From: Pristimantibacillus sp052113225
GTDB lineage: Bacteria > Bacillota > Bacilli > Paenibacillales > Paenibacillaceae
Assembly (NCBI RefSeq): GCF_052113225.1
Contig: NZ_JBFRCT010000013.1
Span: 69,135-133,134 of the forward strand
Direction: 5' to 3'
Length of the DNA: 64,000 nucleotides
The notes under the pieces are model-generated. The model did no database searches and was not told where the DNA came from. It saw nothing but the letters and a program-made list of their open reading frames with translations. This document shows positions 42,797-52,050 of this stretch, piece after piece. Position 1 is the first letter of the stretch. Every line of letters starts with the position of its first letter. The position numbers and the translations under genes were made by a program.

Positions 42797-44023
42797 ATGA
42801 AGGAGCTGCATACCGGTCATTTGTTCTGGCCGACAACTTTGGAGCAGCATAGGACTTACCCTGCACTCACAGAGGGGATAAAGGTGCAAGCCGCTGTTAT
42901 TGGAGGCGGGATGTCCGGTTCTATATGTGCCTATTTGCTGACGCAAAGCGGTATTTCAACGGCAATATTGGAAAGGAATACAATCGCTGGCGGCAGCACT
43001 TCCGCTAATACAGGATTACTGCAATTCTCTAATGATGTCATGCTTTGTGATTTAATTGATCAGATCGGCACGCAGGATGCTGTGCAATTTTACTCCGCTT
43101 GTGTAAAAGGCGTACAAGAAATTGGAGAAATTGCCGGTAAACTTTCAATTGATTCACATTTTCTGCCAAGAAGCAGTCTCTATTATGCAAGCACGGAACA
43201 GGAGCTCCCTAAGCTTCGAAAGGAATATGAAGCATTGCGTCAGAATGACTTTGACGTCAGCTTTTGGGAGCCTGACACCATCTCAAAGCATTTCCCTTTC
43301 CGACGTCCAGGAGCTATTATAACGAATGGTGATGCCGAGATTAATCCATTCCGATTTGTTCATGGAGTTGCTATTGCTGCCGCTGCAGAAGGCGCACATA
43401 TTTATGAAGATACGGATGTGGTATCCCATGAGCGAACAGACGATGGCAAGCATCATTTGAAGACTGCCAGTGGCCATGAGATTGAAGCGGACAACGTCAT
43501 CTATGCCATAGGGTATGAGCCCGAAGAGCTTCGCGGCAAGTTAATCAAACCTATACTTAACCGTTCGTTTGCAGCAGTAACAGCTGTACAAGATAAAGAT
43601 AAGCTTATGCATTGGCATGAACAGATGTTTATTTGGGAAACCGCAAGACCTTATTTATATATGCGTACAACAATGGAAGGACGCGTTATTATCGGAGGGC
43701 TTGATGAAGAGATTGAGCATCCCATAGATGGAGAACGGGAGCGCAGCAAACGAATAAATAAGCTATATGACAAGCTTACCGCTCATTTCCCTATGCTGGA
43801 CGTCCCCTTTGAATACGAATGGAGCGCAACTTTCGGAGAATCGCGGGACAACCTTCCATTTATCGGAGAGGACCCCGCCATTCCAGGTGTTTACTATTGT
43901 CTGGGATACGGAGGCAATGGCTCTGTCTACAGCATGATTGCCTCTCATATCATACGTGATCTTATTATAGTAGGCAGTCACCCGCTTGCCGATATAGTTG
44001 GACTCTCTCGCCCGACTCTTTAA
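42797..44023 (+). CDS. FAD-dependent oxidoreductase of the glycine/D-amino-acid oxidase (DadA) family
   Basis: 408 residues from ATG 42797 after GAGGTG. The FAD-binding fold is shown by AAVIGGGMSGSICAYLL and ILERNTIAGGSTSANTGLLQ; the C-terminal FAD contact is YYCLGYGGNGSVYSM. The N-terminal lead (LHTGHLFWPTTLEQH) resembles Bacillus YhfW-type proteins, but the C-terminal Rieske domain those have is absent. Substrate is unknown. Short gap after the AraC gene, with no evident link to galactose use. Confidence 0.82.
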   Translation: MKELHTGHLFWPTTLEQHRTYPALTEGIKVQAAVIGGGMSGSICAYLLTQSGISTAILERNTIAGGSTSANTGLLQFSNDVMLCDLIDQIGTQDAVQFYSACVKGVQEIGEIAGKLSIDSHFLPRSSLYYASTEQELPKLRKEYEALRQNDFDVSFWEPDTISKHFPFRRPGAIITNGDAEINPFRFVHGVAIAAAAEGAHIYEDTDVVSHERTDDGKHHLKTASGHEIEADNVIYAIGYEPEELRGKLIKPILNRSFAAVTAVQDKDKLMHWHEQMFIWETARPYLYMRTTMEGRVIIGGLDEEIEHPIDGERERSKRINKLYDKLTAHFPMLDVPFEYEWSATFGESRDNLPFIGEDPAIPGVYYCLGYGGNGSVYSMIASHIIRDLIIVGSHPLADIVGLSRPTL

Positions 44024-44026
44024 TAA

Positions 44027-44065
44027 GAAAGAAGGGATTCGACACTTGGTCGGATCCCTTCTTTC
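44027..44065. terminator. Bidirectional terminator between the FAD oxidoreductase and YflT-like genes
   Basis: GAAAGAAGGGAT...CGAC pairs with GTCG...ATCCCTTCTTTC, a 17-base stem with one mismatch, between two convergent stop codons. Confidence 0.82.
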
Positions 44066-44072
44066 ATGTAGG

Positions 44073-44642
44073 TCAAGAACCTGTAAATATACGGGAAGCT
44101 CCATTCTGTCTATAGATCCCTTCTGCAATACCAAGTCGGGACAAGTCAGGTCCGCCGTCCTTATCAAAAAACGATTTGCTTTCATCCGTATCGATGACAA
44201 CTAATGTTGCGCCTTCCCTTATGGAATCTCGACAGGAGGATGCTTCTTGTTCATCAAGCCCAAGTGCGGTTAAGGCACCATGAATACGATCTTCATCACC
44301 AAAAATAAAATCTCCCGTCAAGTTACCGCCGATGGCTGTGAGCCCTGCTGCTGCGAATCCTGGATTCCATGATCCGCCTCCCGTGAGTCCAATGGCCGGA
44401 ATAGCTGCCGCTGCCGCCCATTCCTGTCCACGCCCTCCGTCTCCTTCTTGTCCGCTTATTGTTGAAGCCAGCTCCTCCAGTTCATCAACATGAATGTCGC
44501 TTTCCGCTTCAATACGCCGGGAATGTTCGCCGTCCTTTGCGATAATCTTCATTTCCCCTTGGACGAAACCCGCTTGCTCCAAAGCATGAATTGTATCGAT
44601 AACTTCCTGTTGTGACGCAAAAGCGCCGATAATTTTAGCCAT
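44073..44642 (-). CDS. General stress protein 17M-like (YflT domain)
   Basis: 189 residues from ATG 44642 after AGGAGG. The N-terminal AKIIGAFASQQEVIDTIHALEQAGF and the Gly/Ala-rich hydrophobic middle (AAAAAIPAIGLTGGG, GFAAAGLTAIGGNL) match the heat-induced stress protein YflT / DUF1269-like family, in which two Gly-zipper helices insert in membranes. Bacillus members belong to the general stress response. No sigma-B promoter was recognised. It faces the FAD oxidoreductase across a shared terminator. Confidence 0.75.
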   Translation of the reverse strand: MAKIIGAFASQQEVIDTIHALEQAGFVQGEMKIIAKDGEHSRRIEAESDIHVDELEELASTISGQEGDGGRGQEWAAAAAIPAIGLTGGGSWNPGFAAAGLTAIGGNLTGDFIFGDEDRIHGALTALGLDEQEASSCRDSIREGATLVVIDTDESKSFFDKDGGPDLSRLGIAEGIYRQNGASRIFTGS

Positions 44643-44806
44643 CGCTTTTGTCCTCCTTTAGCTTCTTTCTAGGTAGTTATACCCTTATTAAGCAGCAATC
44701 AATCTCGGCTTACGGGAAGGTTGTGTAAGTACGCCGTTCGGGGTATGATGAAGAGTAAGCGACAAGGAATTCGGAATTAAGACAATAATGGTCAGGAGGC
44801 AAATCG

Positions 44807-45952
44807 ATGATTCATCGGATGCTCCGCTATCCCTCCAAATGGGAATGGCATGTACTCCAGCTTGAACGTCCTCAATTGGAGACGGCTGAAGAACTGCCAA
44901 AGCGTAAAGACAATCGAAAAAAGGCCGAATCGTCAAGAGCATCTATGACCTTCATCATGCCACAAGAAACTGACGAAGCCGACGACGAACGGAAGGCTAG
45001 CAAACAGCTACTGCCACAATGTGCAGACTGGCTCGATGAATGCTGGGACAGATCAGCGAATCAAGTAACTGTTACGCATTCAGCCAATCAAGAAACAATC
45101 GTATCCGGCACCCTGATGCTCCAAGCATCTGAACAGCAAACTGATGTTCAGCCATTTCATTTCTGGCTGACAGAAGACAAGCTTGTCACCCTGCATGGCG
45201 ATCTGCGACTGATGATCCGCTTGCAAACGGATATCGTGGCTTCTCGCCTTACAGAATGTACTTCAGCGCCAGAAGGCCTGTTCATTATGCTGGGCCATTT
45301 ACTTGAACCTTTCCATGAAGGGCTCGACGGCTTTGAGAAACGACTTGGTGAGCTCGAGCAATCGATGCGCATATCGAACCGAACTGGGCTTCTTGATGTT
45401 ATTTTTGAAAGACGTTACGATTTATTGCACTGGAGCCATCTCTTTATCCCAATTAGAGAGCTATACGGTGCCGCGCAAGAGGCCTATATGGATACACTAA
45501 CTGATACAGATGTATTTAAGCGCACAACGCATAAGCTTGATCGCATCGAATCACTGTTGAAGCATTATGCTCTTGAGATCGATACCCTTATCTCCATGGA
45601 TGATGCCCTATCCAGCTTCCGGGGCAACGATATTATGAAGACACTGACGATCTTCACGGTTATCTTCACACCTGCGACCGTCATCGGTGCTCTCTGGGGA
45701 ACGAACTTTCATCCACTCCCCTGGGATAATCACCGGCTTGGCTTCATCGTCATGTGCGTGGCAATCCTTCTCATCACGATACTCATCTACATATGGCTGT
45801 GGCGAAAAGGCTGGACCGGCGACCTGCTTACCGGACGTGAATCTAATAAGAAGAAGCATGCACGCATTCTGATGCTTGAAGAGCCTGGCAAGAGCGATAT
45901 AGAACTGGATATAACAAAGCTGTCTCGCAAGAAACGTTCCAAGACGGTATAG
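44807..45952 (+). CDS. CorA-like divalent cation transporter with GTN pore motif
   Basis: 381 residues from ATG 44807 after AGGAGG. The long N-terminal cytoplasmic domain ends in a helical stalk; two C-terminal membrane helices (about 285-305 and 318-338) frame the selectivity loop. The loop reads ALWGTNFHPLPW, so the usual YGMN of CorA Mg transporters is WGTN. Variants with GxN are known in ZntB-like exporters, so the transported ion is uncertain. The N-terminus is unusually rich in Glu/Lys. Its 3' end meets thrS four bases apart with no terminator between. Confidence 0.85.
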   Translation: MIHRMLRYPSKWEWHVLQLERPQLETAEELPKRKDNRKKAESSRASMTFIMPQETDEADDERKASKQLLPQCADWLDECWDRSANQVTVTHSANQETIVSGTLMLQASEQQTDVQPFHFWLTEDKLVTLHGDLRLMIRLQTDIVASRLTECTSAPEGLFIMLGHLLEPFHEGLDGFEKRLGELEQSMRISNRTGLLDVIFERRYDLLHWSHLFIPIRELYGAAQEAYMDTLTDTDVFKRTTHKLDRIESLLKHYALEIDTLISMDDALSSFRGNDIMKTLTIFTVIFTPATVIGALWGTNFHPLPWDNHRLGFIVMCVAILLITILIYIWLWRKGWTGDLLTGRESNKKKHARILMLEEPGKSDIELDITKLSRKKRSKTV

Positions 45953-45956
45953 TCAC

Positions 45957-47870
45957 TCAGCTGCGATGGTGAAGTTTTTCTAGGATGCATGCTGCTAAAT
46001 CGGATACCTGCATCATGGCTGCATCCGCTTCGCCGCGTTTCCTGACGGATACATTTCCTGCTAACTGCTCCTTTTTCCCAACAACAATCATATATGGTAC
46101 TTTCTCAAGCTGGGCTATCCGAATTTTATTGCCCAGCTTTTCGCTGCGCGCATCTACCTCCACACGAACCCCTGCACGGATAAGCTCCGCTTTTACCTGT
46201 AACGCATAATCGAACTCATATTCCGAGACGGGGAGAATCTTCGCTTGAACCGGAGCCAGCCAGATCGGAAAGGCCCCGCTGTAATGCTCAATCAGAATGC
46301 CAATGAATCGATCAAGCGAACCATATACCGCACGATGAATAACGACCGGCCGCTGCTTCTTATTGTCTTCTCCGATATAGGATAGATCAAATTTCTCCGG
46401 CATTTGGAAATCAAGCTGAATGGTACCACATTGCCAGCTTCTCTTTAAGGCATCCACGATATGAAAGTCGATTTTTGGTCCATAAAAGGCCCCATCCCCT
46501 TCGTTAATTCGGTAATGCATGCCATGGGCTTCCAGCACATTCTGAAGCGACTGCTCAGCTGCATCCCATAAATCATCCGAGCCCATATAATCGTCTGGCC
46601 GAGTTGACAACTCCACGGAATAGGAAAAACCAAACACCTTATACACCTCACCGATCAAAGCCATCACCTTACCGATTTCCGCTTCAATTTGATCCGGCCG
46701 GACAAACAAATGGGCATCATCCTGGCAAAACGTCCGTACCCTCATCATGCCGCCTAATGCTCCCGATAGCTCATGTCGATGCACTTGTCCGAACTCTGCA
46801 AGCCGAATTGGCAGTTCCCTGTAAGAGCGAAGAGCGTTCTTAAAGATGAGCATATGCCCCGGACAGTTCATGGGCTTTAAGGCAAATTCGGCCTCATCCA
46901 CCTTAGTGAAATACATATTGTCCTTGTAATGATCCCAATGCCCCGACTGCTCCCACATCCGCTTGTTCATCATGAGCGGAGTGCGTACCTCTTCATAATC
47001 ATTAAGATTCAACAGCTCTCTAGAGAAGTTCTCTAAAGCAGTACGCAGCACCATACCTTTAGGCAAATAAAACGGCATACCCGGCGCTTCCTCCGAAAAC
47101 ATGAACAGCTCAAGCTCTTTGCCTAGCTTCCGGTGATCGCGTTTTTTCGCTTCGTCCAGCTGATACAAATAGTTTGCAAGCTCTGTTTTAGTCAAGAATG
47201 CAGTGCCGTAAATACGCTGCAGCATTGGATTGTTCGAATCGCCCCGCCAGTAGGCTCCCGCTACACTAAGCAGCTTAAATGACTTGATCCGCCCAGTTGA
47301 AGGCAAATGGGGCCCACGGCATAAATCTATAAACTCCCCTTGCTCATAGATACTAATAACCTCATCATCTGGCAATTCTTGAATGAGCTCCAGCTTCAGC
47401 GGCTCCTCGCGCTCTGTGAAAAGGGAGATCGCTTCTTCCCTGCTAATCACTCTACGTGTGATTGGCCAATTTTCCTGAATGATTCTGCTCATTTCCTGTT
47501 CAATTGCTTCAAGGTCATTGGTCGAAAGGGACTCTGCAAGCTCCATATCGTAATAAAAACCGCCTTCGATGACAGGTCCAATCCCAAGTTTTACAGCCTT
47601 GCCGCCATATAAGCGTTTAATCGCCTGCGCCAATACATGAGCTGTACTATGACGGTATATCCGAAGCCCTTCCGGACTGTCCAGAGCAATCATGTCGATT
47701 CTGCTGCCATCACAGGCCGGCTCAGTCAGATCGGTAATCGTTCCGTTGATTGCCCCCGCTACTATCGTTTTTTTCCAATTGGCATCCACTGATTCCGCTA
47801 TTTGCGAGATCGTTGTGCCTTGCATATACCTCCCATTTGTTCCATCCGGCCTTACAACATGAATCTCCAT
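45957..47870 (-). CDS. thrS: Threonyl-tRNA synthetase
   Basis: 637 residues from ATG 47870 after GGAGGAG. Domains in order: N-terminal TGS (1-60), second additional domain with HxxxH zinc site (HSTAHVLAQAI), class II catalytic core with MNCPGH (zinc Cys), MRVRTFCQDDAHLF (motif 2) and the motif 3 Arg in YGSLDRFIGI, then the anticodon-binding domain (ending AKILPVSEY onward). It charges tRNA-Thr. Expression is controlled by the T-box upstream with an ACC specifier. Confidence 0.95.
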   Translation of the reverse strand: MEIHVVRPDGTNGRYMQGTTISQIAESVDANWKKTIVAGAINGTITDLTEPACDGSRIDMIALDSPEGLRIYRHSTAHVLAQAIKRLYGGKAVKLGIGPVIEGGFYYDMELAESLSTNDLEAIEQEMSRIIQENWPITRRVISREEAISLFTEREEPLKLELIQELPDDEVISIYEQGEFIDLCRGPHLPSTGRIKSFKLLSVAGAYWRGDSNNPMLQRIYGTAFLTKTELANYLYQLDEAKKRDHRKLGKELELFMFSEEAPGMPFYLPKGMVLRTALENFSRELLNLNDYEEVRTPLMMNKRMWEQSGHWDHYKDNMYFTKVDEAEFALKPMNCPGHMLIFKNALRSYRELPIRLAEFGQVHRHELSGALGGMMRVRTFCQDDAHLFVRPDQIEAEIGKVMALIGEVYKVFGFSYSVELSTRPDDYMGSDDLWDAAEQSLQNVLEAHGMHYRINEGDGAFYGPKIDFHIVDALKRSWQCGTIQLDFQMPEKFDLSYIGEDNKKQRPVVIHRAVYGSLDRFIGILIEHYSGAFPIWLAPVQAKILPVSEYEFDYALQVKAELIRAGVRVEVDARSEKLGNKIRIAQLEKVPYMIVVGKKEQLAGNVSVRKRGEADAAMMQVSDLAACILEKLHHRS

Positions 47871-47905
47871 TTTTGCTCCTCCATTTCTCATGATTTTTGT
47901 GAACG

Positions 47906-48198
47906 CAAAAAAACGCAGCTCTCCCTGCAAGGGACGAGTGCGTTCTGCTCGTGGTTCCACCCTAATTCCATCCTGTGTTTAGGCACGAGGATGCTTCATT
48001 GGAATCCGTTAACGAGGATGATTCGGCGATCGCTTACTGCCGCATTCCATCCAGGATTTACGACGGGTTCAGCGTCACAGCTGCAAAGGGGTAATCTACG
48101 CCATGTCACCGAAGAAGCTTACAGCCAGGGCTTCTCTCTCTGAGCGGCTATTGTGATCGCGATCATGTCTTTGGTCATTGCTTGTGTATGAAATTAGT
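47906..48198 (-). promoter_or_regulatory. T-box riboswitch, threonine-specific (thrS leader)
   Basis: On the minus strand: AGAGAGAAGCC motif, apical CGGTGACATGGCG, then GATTACCCCTTTGCAGC with specifier ACC (48090-48092) for threonine, the T-box AGGGTGGAACCACG (47949-47962), and a terminator stem AACGCA...TGCGTT with an inner CCCT/AGGG stem (47912-47944) and seven Ts. A promoter with TTGACT (48226-48231) and TAGTAT (48202-48207), 18 bases apart, or TATAAT slightly further, lies upstream. Confidence 0.9.
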
Positions 48199-48309
48199 AT
48201 TATACTACATCGTTTTATTTTCAAAAGTCAATAGGAACTAGTTACCCTTAGAGACGCCCAAACATACTATACATAATCAGCCCATGGAAAGAGCGGAGGG
48301 ATATCGGAA

Positions 48310-49155
48310 ATGGCAAAAACAACGAGAAGGAGTAATACACCTTCACTCCCACGGCCAATGAGACAAGGCCAGCCGCAGCAATTTGATCTCCGCATCGCTA
48401 TTTTTCTAGCCGGTATTGCTGGACAGACTTACTCCCAATTTGAGAATAAGGATGGCCTTTTTCTTGTTCCACGTGATTATCATCTAGTTGGGGACTTCTC
48501 GGCTAAAGCCTATGGCGATTCCGAACACCGATTTGGCTTTGTGCTGCAATCCGAGCGTTCCTCCGTTCTTGCTTTCCGCGGCTCTGGCTCGGCTGTTGAC
48601 TGGGTGTCCGACTTCATCGCCCAGCAAACGACTTACCGTCCGGTTAAAAATGCTGGGCAGACCCATAAAGGTTTTACCGATATCTATACCTCAACCCGTT
48701 CGCAGGTGTTAGATCTGGTCAATCAGCTGCCACCAGATAAACCGTTATTTATTACCGGTCACAGCCTTGGGGGAGCACTCGCAACGCTCGCTGCACTTGA
48801 TATCGCTGTTAATACAGCTTTCACCGCACCCATTGTCTATACCTATGGTGCTCCGCGTGTTGGAGATCCAAGATTCATCCGGCTATACAACAATACCGTT
48901 GAGACCCATTGGCGGCTTCAAAACGAATATGATATCGTCCCTCACTTGCCACCGCTCGTGTACCAGTCACCGGATACAAAAAAGACCTATTACTATATGC
49001 ATGTAAAAGGCGAAGTCAAACGTGCCTTCCGGATGGGCTCTGTCTCCGGCAACCATATCTTAAGCAGCTACTTTGCCGATTTATGCAGCGAGGAACCTCA
49101 ATTTGCAGCAGCGATTTGCTCGGAGCCGCCTGGCTGGTGTCCATTGCCTGGATAA
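48310..49155 (+). CDS. Class 3 lipase
   Basis: 281 residues from ATG 48310 after GGAGGG. The lipase class 3 fold has the lid region, VLAFRGSGSAVDWVSDF, the nucleophile elbow LFITGHSLGGALATLAAL, YGAPRVGDPRF, the acid in NEYDIVPHLPP and the catalytic His in SGNHIL. No signal peptide is evident, so it may be cytoplasmic or exported by a non-classical route. C-terminal 30 residues are Cys-rich (FADLCSEE, AAICSEPPGWC). Family members hydrolyse acylglycerols or phospholipids. Confidence 0.88.
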   Translation: MAKTTRRSNTPSLPRPMRQGQPQQFDLRIAIFLAGIAGQTYSQFENKDGLFLVPRDYHLVGDFSAKAYGDSEHRFGFVLQSERSSVLAFRGSGSAVDWVSDFIAQQTTYRPVKNAGQTHKGFTDIYTSTRSQVLDLVNQLPPDKPLFITGHSLGGALATLAALDIAVNTAFTAPIVYTYGAPRVGDPRFIRLYNNTVETHWRLQNEYDIVPHLPPLVYQSPDTKKTYYYMHVKGEVKRAFRMGSVSGNHILSSYFADLCSEEPQFAAAICSEPPGWCPLPG

Positions 49156-49157
49156 CA

Positions 49158-49190
49158 AACAAAACTCCGCTTCATATGCGGAGTTTTGTT
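49158..49190. terminator. Bidirectional terminator between the two lipase-like genes
   Basis: AACAAAACTCCGC (49158-49170) pairs exactly with GCGGAGTTTTGTT (49178-49190) around TTCATAT; convergent genes on both sides. Confidence 0.88.
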
Positions 49191-49205
49191 ACGTGATTAA
49201 ACAGA

Positions 49206-49910
49206 TTAGGACCAGGACTGCAGAAGCCAATTGCGTACCCGATTAATGGTTTTGTCCAAATTACATACTTCATCCTGATCGACATAAGGTGTCTGATGGC
49301 TGAAATAATGGGCATGTCCGCCGATTAACGGAATCCCTTCAACAATAGCAGGAGAATATTTATACCGGTTCCAGTGCGGAACAGATGAGCCTTCAGATGT
49401 CCAGCCTCCCCAGGATCCAATACGGCTGATTGGATCGCTAAGCTTCCCTTCCTTGTCAACGGAATGGAAGAAACATACCTTATCCCGCAGCTCAGGATGA
49501 ATCGGAATCCGCGGCGAGCCAACCTGTACAATACGGAAGTTCCGGTTCAAACGCTGTTGATGCAGCATTTTTCCTGCTTGATAGGCGGCTGCTCCGCCCC
49601 CGCTATGCCCGATAAACAGCATCGGTTCATCTTCGCCCTGCATCGTTTCCTTCACCTGATTAAATGCGGCGCGTCCGCCTATTCGTCCAATGGACATCCG
49701 GTTTGTTAAGTCAGTGCCAACCTCGACAATTTGCCGGTATAGATTACGGCTGGCGTCTCCATAAGGGTGCAGAATGTGAATAATCGGCTCACGACCGTCC
49801 GCCCGAAACATCCGGTCAAGCTGATTCCGGCATTCATCAAAGTAGCCTTTGGTCGTTGCAACGCCAGCAAGCAGGTAAATCCGTATGGAAGTGCCGCTGA
49901 TCGCTGTCAT
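49206..49910 (-). CDS. Putative alpha/beta hydrolase, lipase-like
   Basis: 234 residues. A nucleophile elbow MLFIGHSGGGAAAYQAG is clear, with a preceding IYLLAGVATTKGYFD and a C-terminal GGHAHYF that may hold the catalytic His; the acid is probably near FHSVDKEG. Smaller than class 3 lipases and lacking their motifs, it fits an uncharacterised esterase group of Bacillales. Convergent with the lipase gene, possibly a functional pair in lipid use. Confidence 0.65.
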   Translation of the reverse strand: MTAISGTSIRIYLLAGVATTKGYFDECRNQLDRMFRADGREPIIHILHPYGDASRNLYRQIVEVGTDLTNRMSIGRIGGRAAFNQVKETMQGEDEPMLFIGHSGGGAAAYQAGKMLHQQRLNRNFRIVQVGSPRIPIHPELRDKVCFFHSVDKEGKLSDPISRIGSWGGWTSEGSSVPHWNRYKYSPAIVEGIPLIGGHAHYFSHQTPYVDQDEVCNLDKTINRVRNWLLQSWS

Positions 49911-49979
49911 GATTCATCCCTCCGTTCATGCTGTGTTAATGGAATTGTGTACTTTCATTATGCGGGGGGACAAGCGATT

Positions 49980-51410
49980 TCATTCCTGAATATAGATGTG
50001 AATTCCATTCCAGTTTATCGGATAGCCAAGTTCTTGGGAAACCGTCAACAAAGGCAGTGCATTAATCTCCCGCCATAAAGGGATAAAACCGTTTATTTTG
50101 TAACCGCTCCATATTTTATGCGGAATGAATGGTACGCGCGCCACTCTTACCATCGTCCCGTCCCATCTGCTTAATTGAACCGTTCCGTCCTCGAGCATCT
50201 CCACATCAACTTGCAGGATCCGCCTGAAAAATGCCTCATCCACATACAGCTGACCGTCCTGTTCGAACACATGCCCCCGGTAAGTGAAAGGCTGGGTCAC
50301 TTTTGCCTGTGTTCCTCCTGCTTCGGATAGGCTGCTTAAATAATATGAACTAGAGATGGCTTGTTGATAAACATCCTTAAGCTGCTGTTCATTTGTTATG
50401 GAATAATCATTGATACGCCGCGTCTCGTTTTGTTCTGTAATATTGTTCACATCAAAATAAAACACCGCCTTCACTCTCGGATAGAGCCCCGGCAGATTGG
50501 CGTACAACCGTTTTATTTTTGAAGCGGCATATTCATTATCTTCTATCCCATCGGTCGTCGTGAAATGGGTAACACCAAACTCCGACAGCTGAATTGGCTT
50601 TGTCCGGCTAAAACGGTTATAGACATAATCAATCATTTGTAAAGGGTCTTCGAATTCGGACGGCTGCCGTATATCTCCATTATGATACTTTACATTATAG
50701 ATGTTAAGCCCAACCCAATCGACGTAATCATCGCCCGGGTAATAAGCCTCTATGGGTCGTTCAGGCACATTCAGCACCGTCCAGACCATCGCCGTCTTTG
50801 GCGCTTTTTTTTCGAAGATATCATGCACCAGACGCCAGGTTTCTATATAGAGATCCGGATTGCCACTGTAATTCGTCCATGTCCCATTCATCTCAGAAGC
50901 AAAGCGTAGAAAGATCGGCACATTCGCCTCACGTGCTGCATCAGCAAAGCCGCGCAAATAGGCATCATCCTTTACTTCTGCCAAGCCATGATTCGGCTCC
51001 CAGGCAATATGGGGGATGGCTCCTTCAGCCTTCACTTCTTTCACCCATTCGGAGGGGAACGGTTCTCCATAGCCAACATACTTGAAAAAGCTTGCATGCT
51101 TTTTGCCAGTGGCTTGGTTGAATTCGGCCATACTGTTATGAATCAGTGGATTTTGCAGCACATACGCTCCCAAATAAACGCCTCTTACAGGCTCTATTTT
51201 CCCAAGCGTATAATTCGGATGCATGGATGTGACATGAATCGTCCACTCCGAATAGCTTACATCCTCCCCCTCCGCAGCCGCATAAGCATTTACATCAGCA
51301 GGTGGGCGATGCAGGCTGGCAGCGCTGCCAGCCCCCTCCATCATGCAGAGAAATGCGCATGCCAGCATAAGCCCAATCAGCTTGCGGCGATTCGATAACC
51401 AATAGCTCAG
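49980..51410 (-). CDS. Secreted GH26-like glycoside hydrolase with stalk domain
   Basis: 476 residues if translated from CTG 51410 (eight bases after GGAGG). The in-frame ATG at 51368 lacks a ribosome site and would cut off the basic n-region (SNRRKL) of a signal peptide whose core is LIGLMLACAFLCMM. The catalytic domain (70-340) shows the acid/base motif RFASEMNGTW and nucleophile LSEFGVTHF, as in GH26 mannanases and related enzymes. The last 110 residues (YRGHVFEQDGQLYVDEAFF, LGYPINWNG) resemble the copper amine oxidase N-terminal stalk domain of Paenibacillus secreted proteins. Substrate is unknown. Confidence 0.75.
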   Translation of the reverse strand: MSYWLSNRRKLIGLMLACAFLCMMEGAGSAASLHRPPADVNAYAAAEGEDVSYSEWTIHVTSMHPNYTLGKIEPVRGVYLGAYVLQNPLIHNSMAEFNQATGKKHASFFKYVGYGEPFPSEWVKEVKAEGAIPHIAWEPNHGLAEVKDDAYLRGFADAAREANVPIFLRFASEMNGTWTNYSGNPDLYIETWRLVHDIFEKKAPKTAMVWTVLNVPERPIEAYYPGDDYVDWVGLNIYNVKYHNGDIRQPSEFEDPLQMIDYVYNRFSRTKPIQLSEFGVTHFTTTDGIEDNEYAASKIKRLYANLPGLYPRVKAVFYFDVNNITEQNETRRINDYSITNEQQLKDVYQQAISSSYYLSSLSEAGGTQAKVTQPFTYRGHVFEQDGQLYVDEAFFRRILQVDVEMLEDGTVQLSRWDGTMVRVARVPFIPHKIWSGYKINGFIPLWREINALPLLTVSQELGYPINWNGIHIYIQE

Positions 51411-51484
51411 CAGCGGAACCTCCCCCTCTTCTTATTCACAGGATTAGGCAAAGGAGAGGCAAATATACGTAGCTAAAACAATGA

Positions 51485-51531
51485 AAAAGGCTGCCTTCGT
51501 CTAGTCAGTAGTTGACTAGACGAGGCAGCCT
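51485..51531 (-). terminator. Terminator after the 67-residue protein gene (minus strand)
   Basis: GGCTGCCT..CGTCTAGTCA pairs with TGACTAGACG.AGGCAGCC, a long stem with one bulge, and five Ts follow on the minus strand. Confidence 0.85.
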
Positions 51532-51545
51532 CAGCATGTTTTTCA

Positions 51546-51749
51546 TTAAACGCCCATTTTTTTACGTTGGTTGTTTACTTTTTTCGTATTTTGGCTTTTC
51601 ATAGCCTGCGTAGCCGTCGTTTTATGATTTTGACCAGCTACTCCGTTTTGCCCTTGCTTCTTCTGTTGAAGCAGCTGCTTCGCACGCTCAGCTTGTGTAA
51701 GCGGCTTTGCTTGCTGCTCCTGAGCCTCATTATGTTCATTGGCGGACAT
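51546..51749 (-). CDS. Small basic Gln/Lys-rich protein, 67 residues
   Basis: Start at ATG 51749 after AGGTGAT; the open frame extends further but without a ribosome site. Composition is striking: Gln, Lys, Asn, Ala and Thr make up most of it (LTQAERAKQLLQQKKQG, then TTATQAMKSQNTKK), with no hydrophobic core, so probably disordered. Similar small basic proteins occur in spores of this group, but I cannot assign it to a named small acid-soluble or spore protein family. It has a strong own terminator. Confidence 0.6.
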   Translation of the reverse strand: MSANEHNEAQEQQAKPLTQAERAKQLLQQKKQGQNGVAGQNHKTTATQAMKSQNTKKVNNQRKKMGV

Positions 51750-52050
51750 ATGATCACCTCGCTTTATTGTACTCAGCATAACAAGTGAGGCGTCAATCGG
51801 CAAGCCCCTGGCTGGTACTTTGCGAAGTTGTATGATGCTGACCCGCGTCAGAATGACCACAAGTACCAAAAGCTGTGGAATTGTCGTCTCCTCCGACTAT
51901 GATTGTGGTAAAAATCAATGTTATCCGCAACAGACTTGCCTAGGACAAATGCCTAATCCTCCTCTTCCGCTCATGCATAGTGTATAGCAGACCTCCCAAC
52001 ATCCCACACTAATAGCTAAGAATGGATATTCAAAAAGGAGGCTTTACCCT

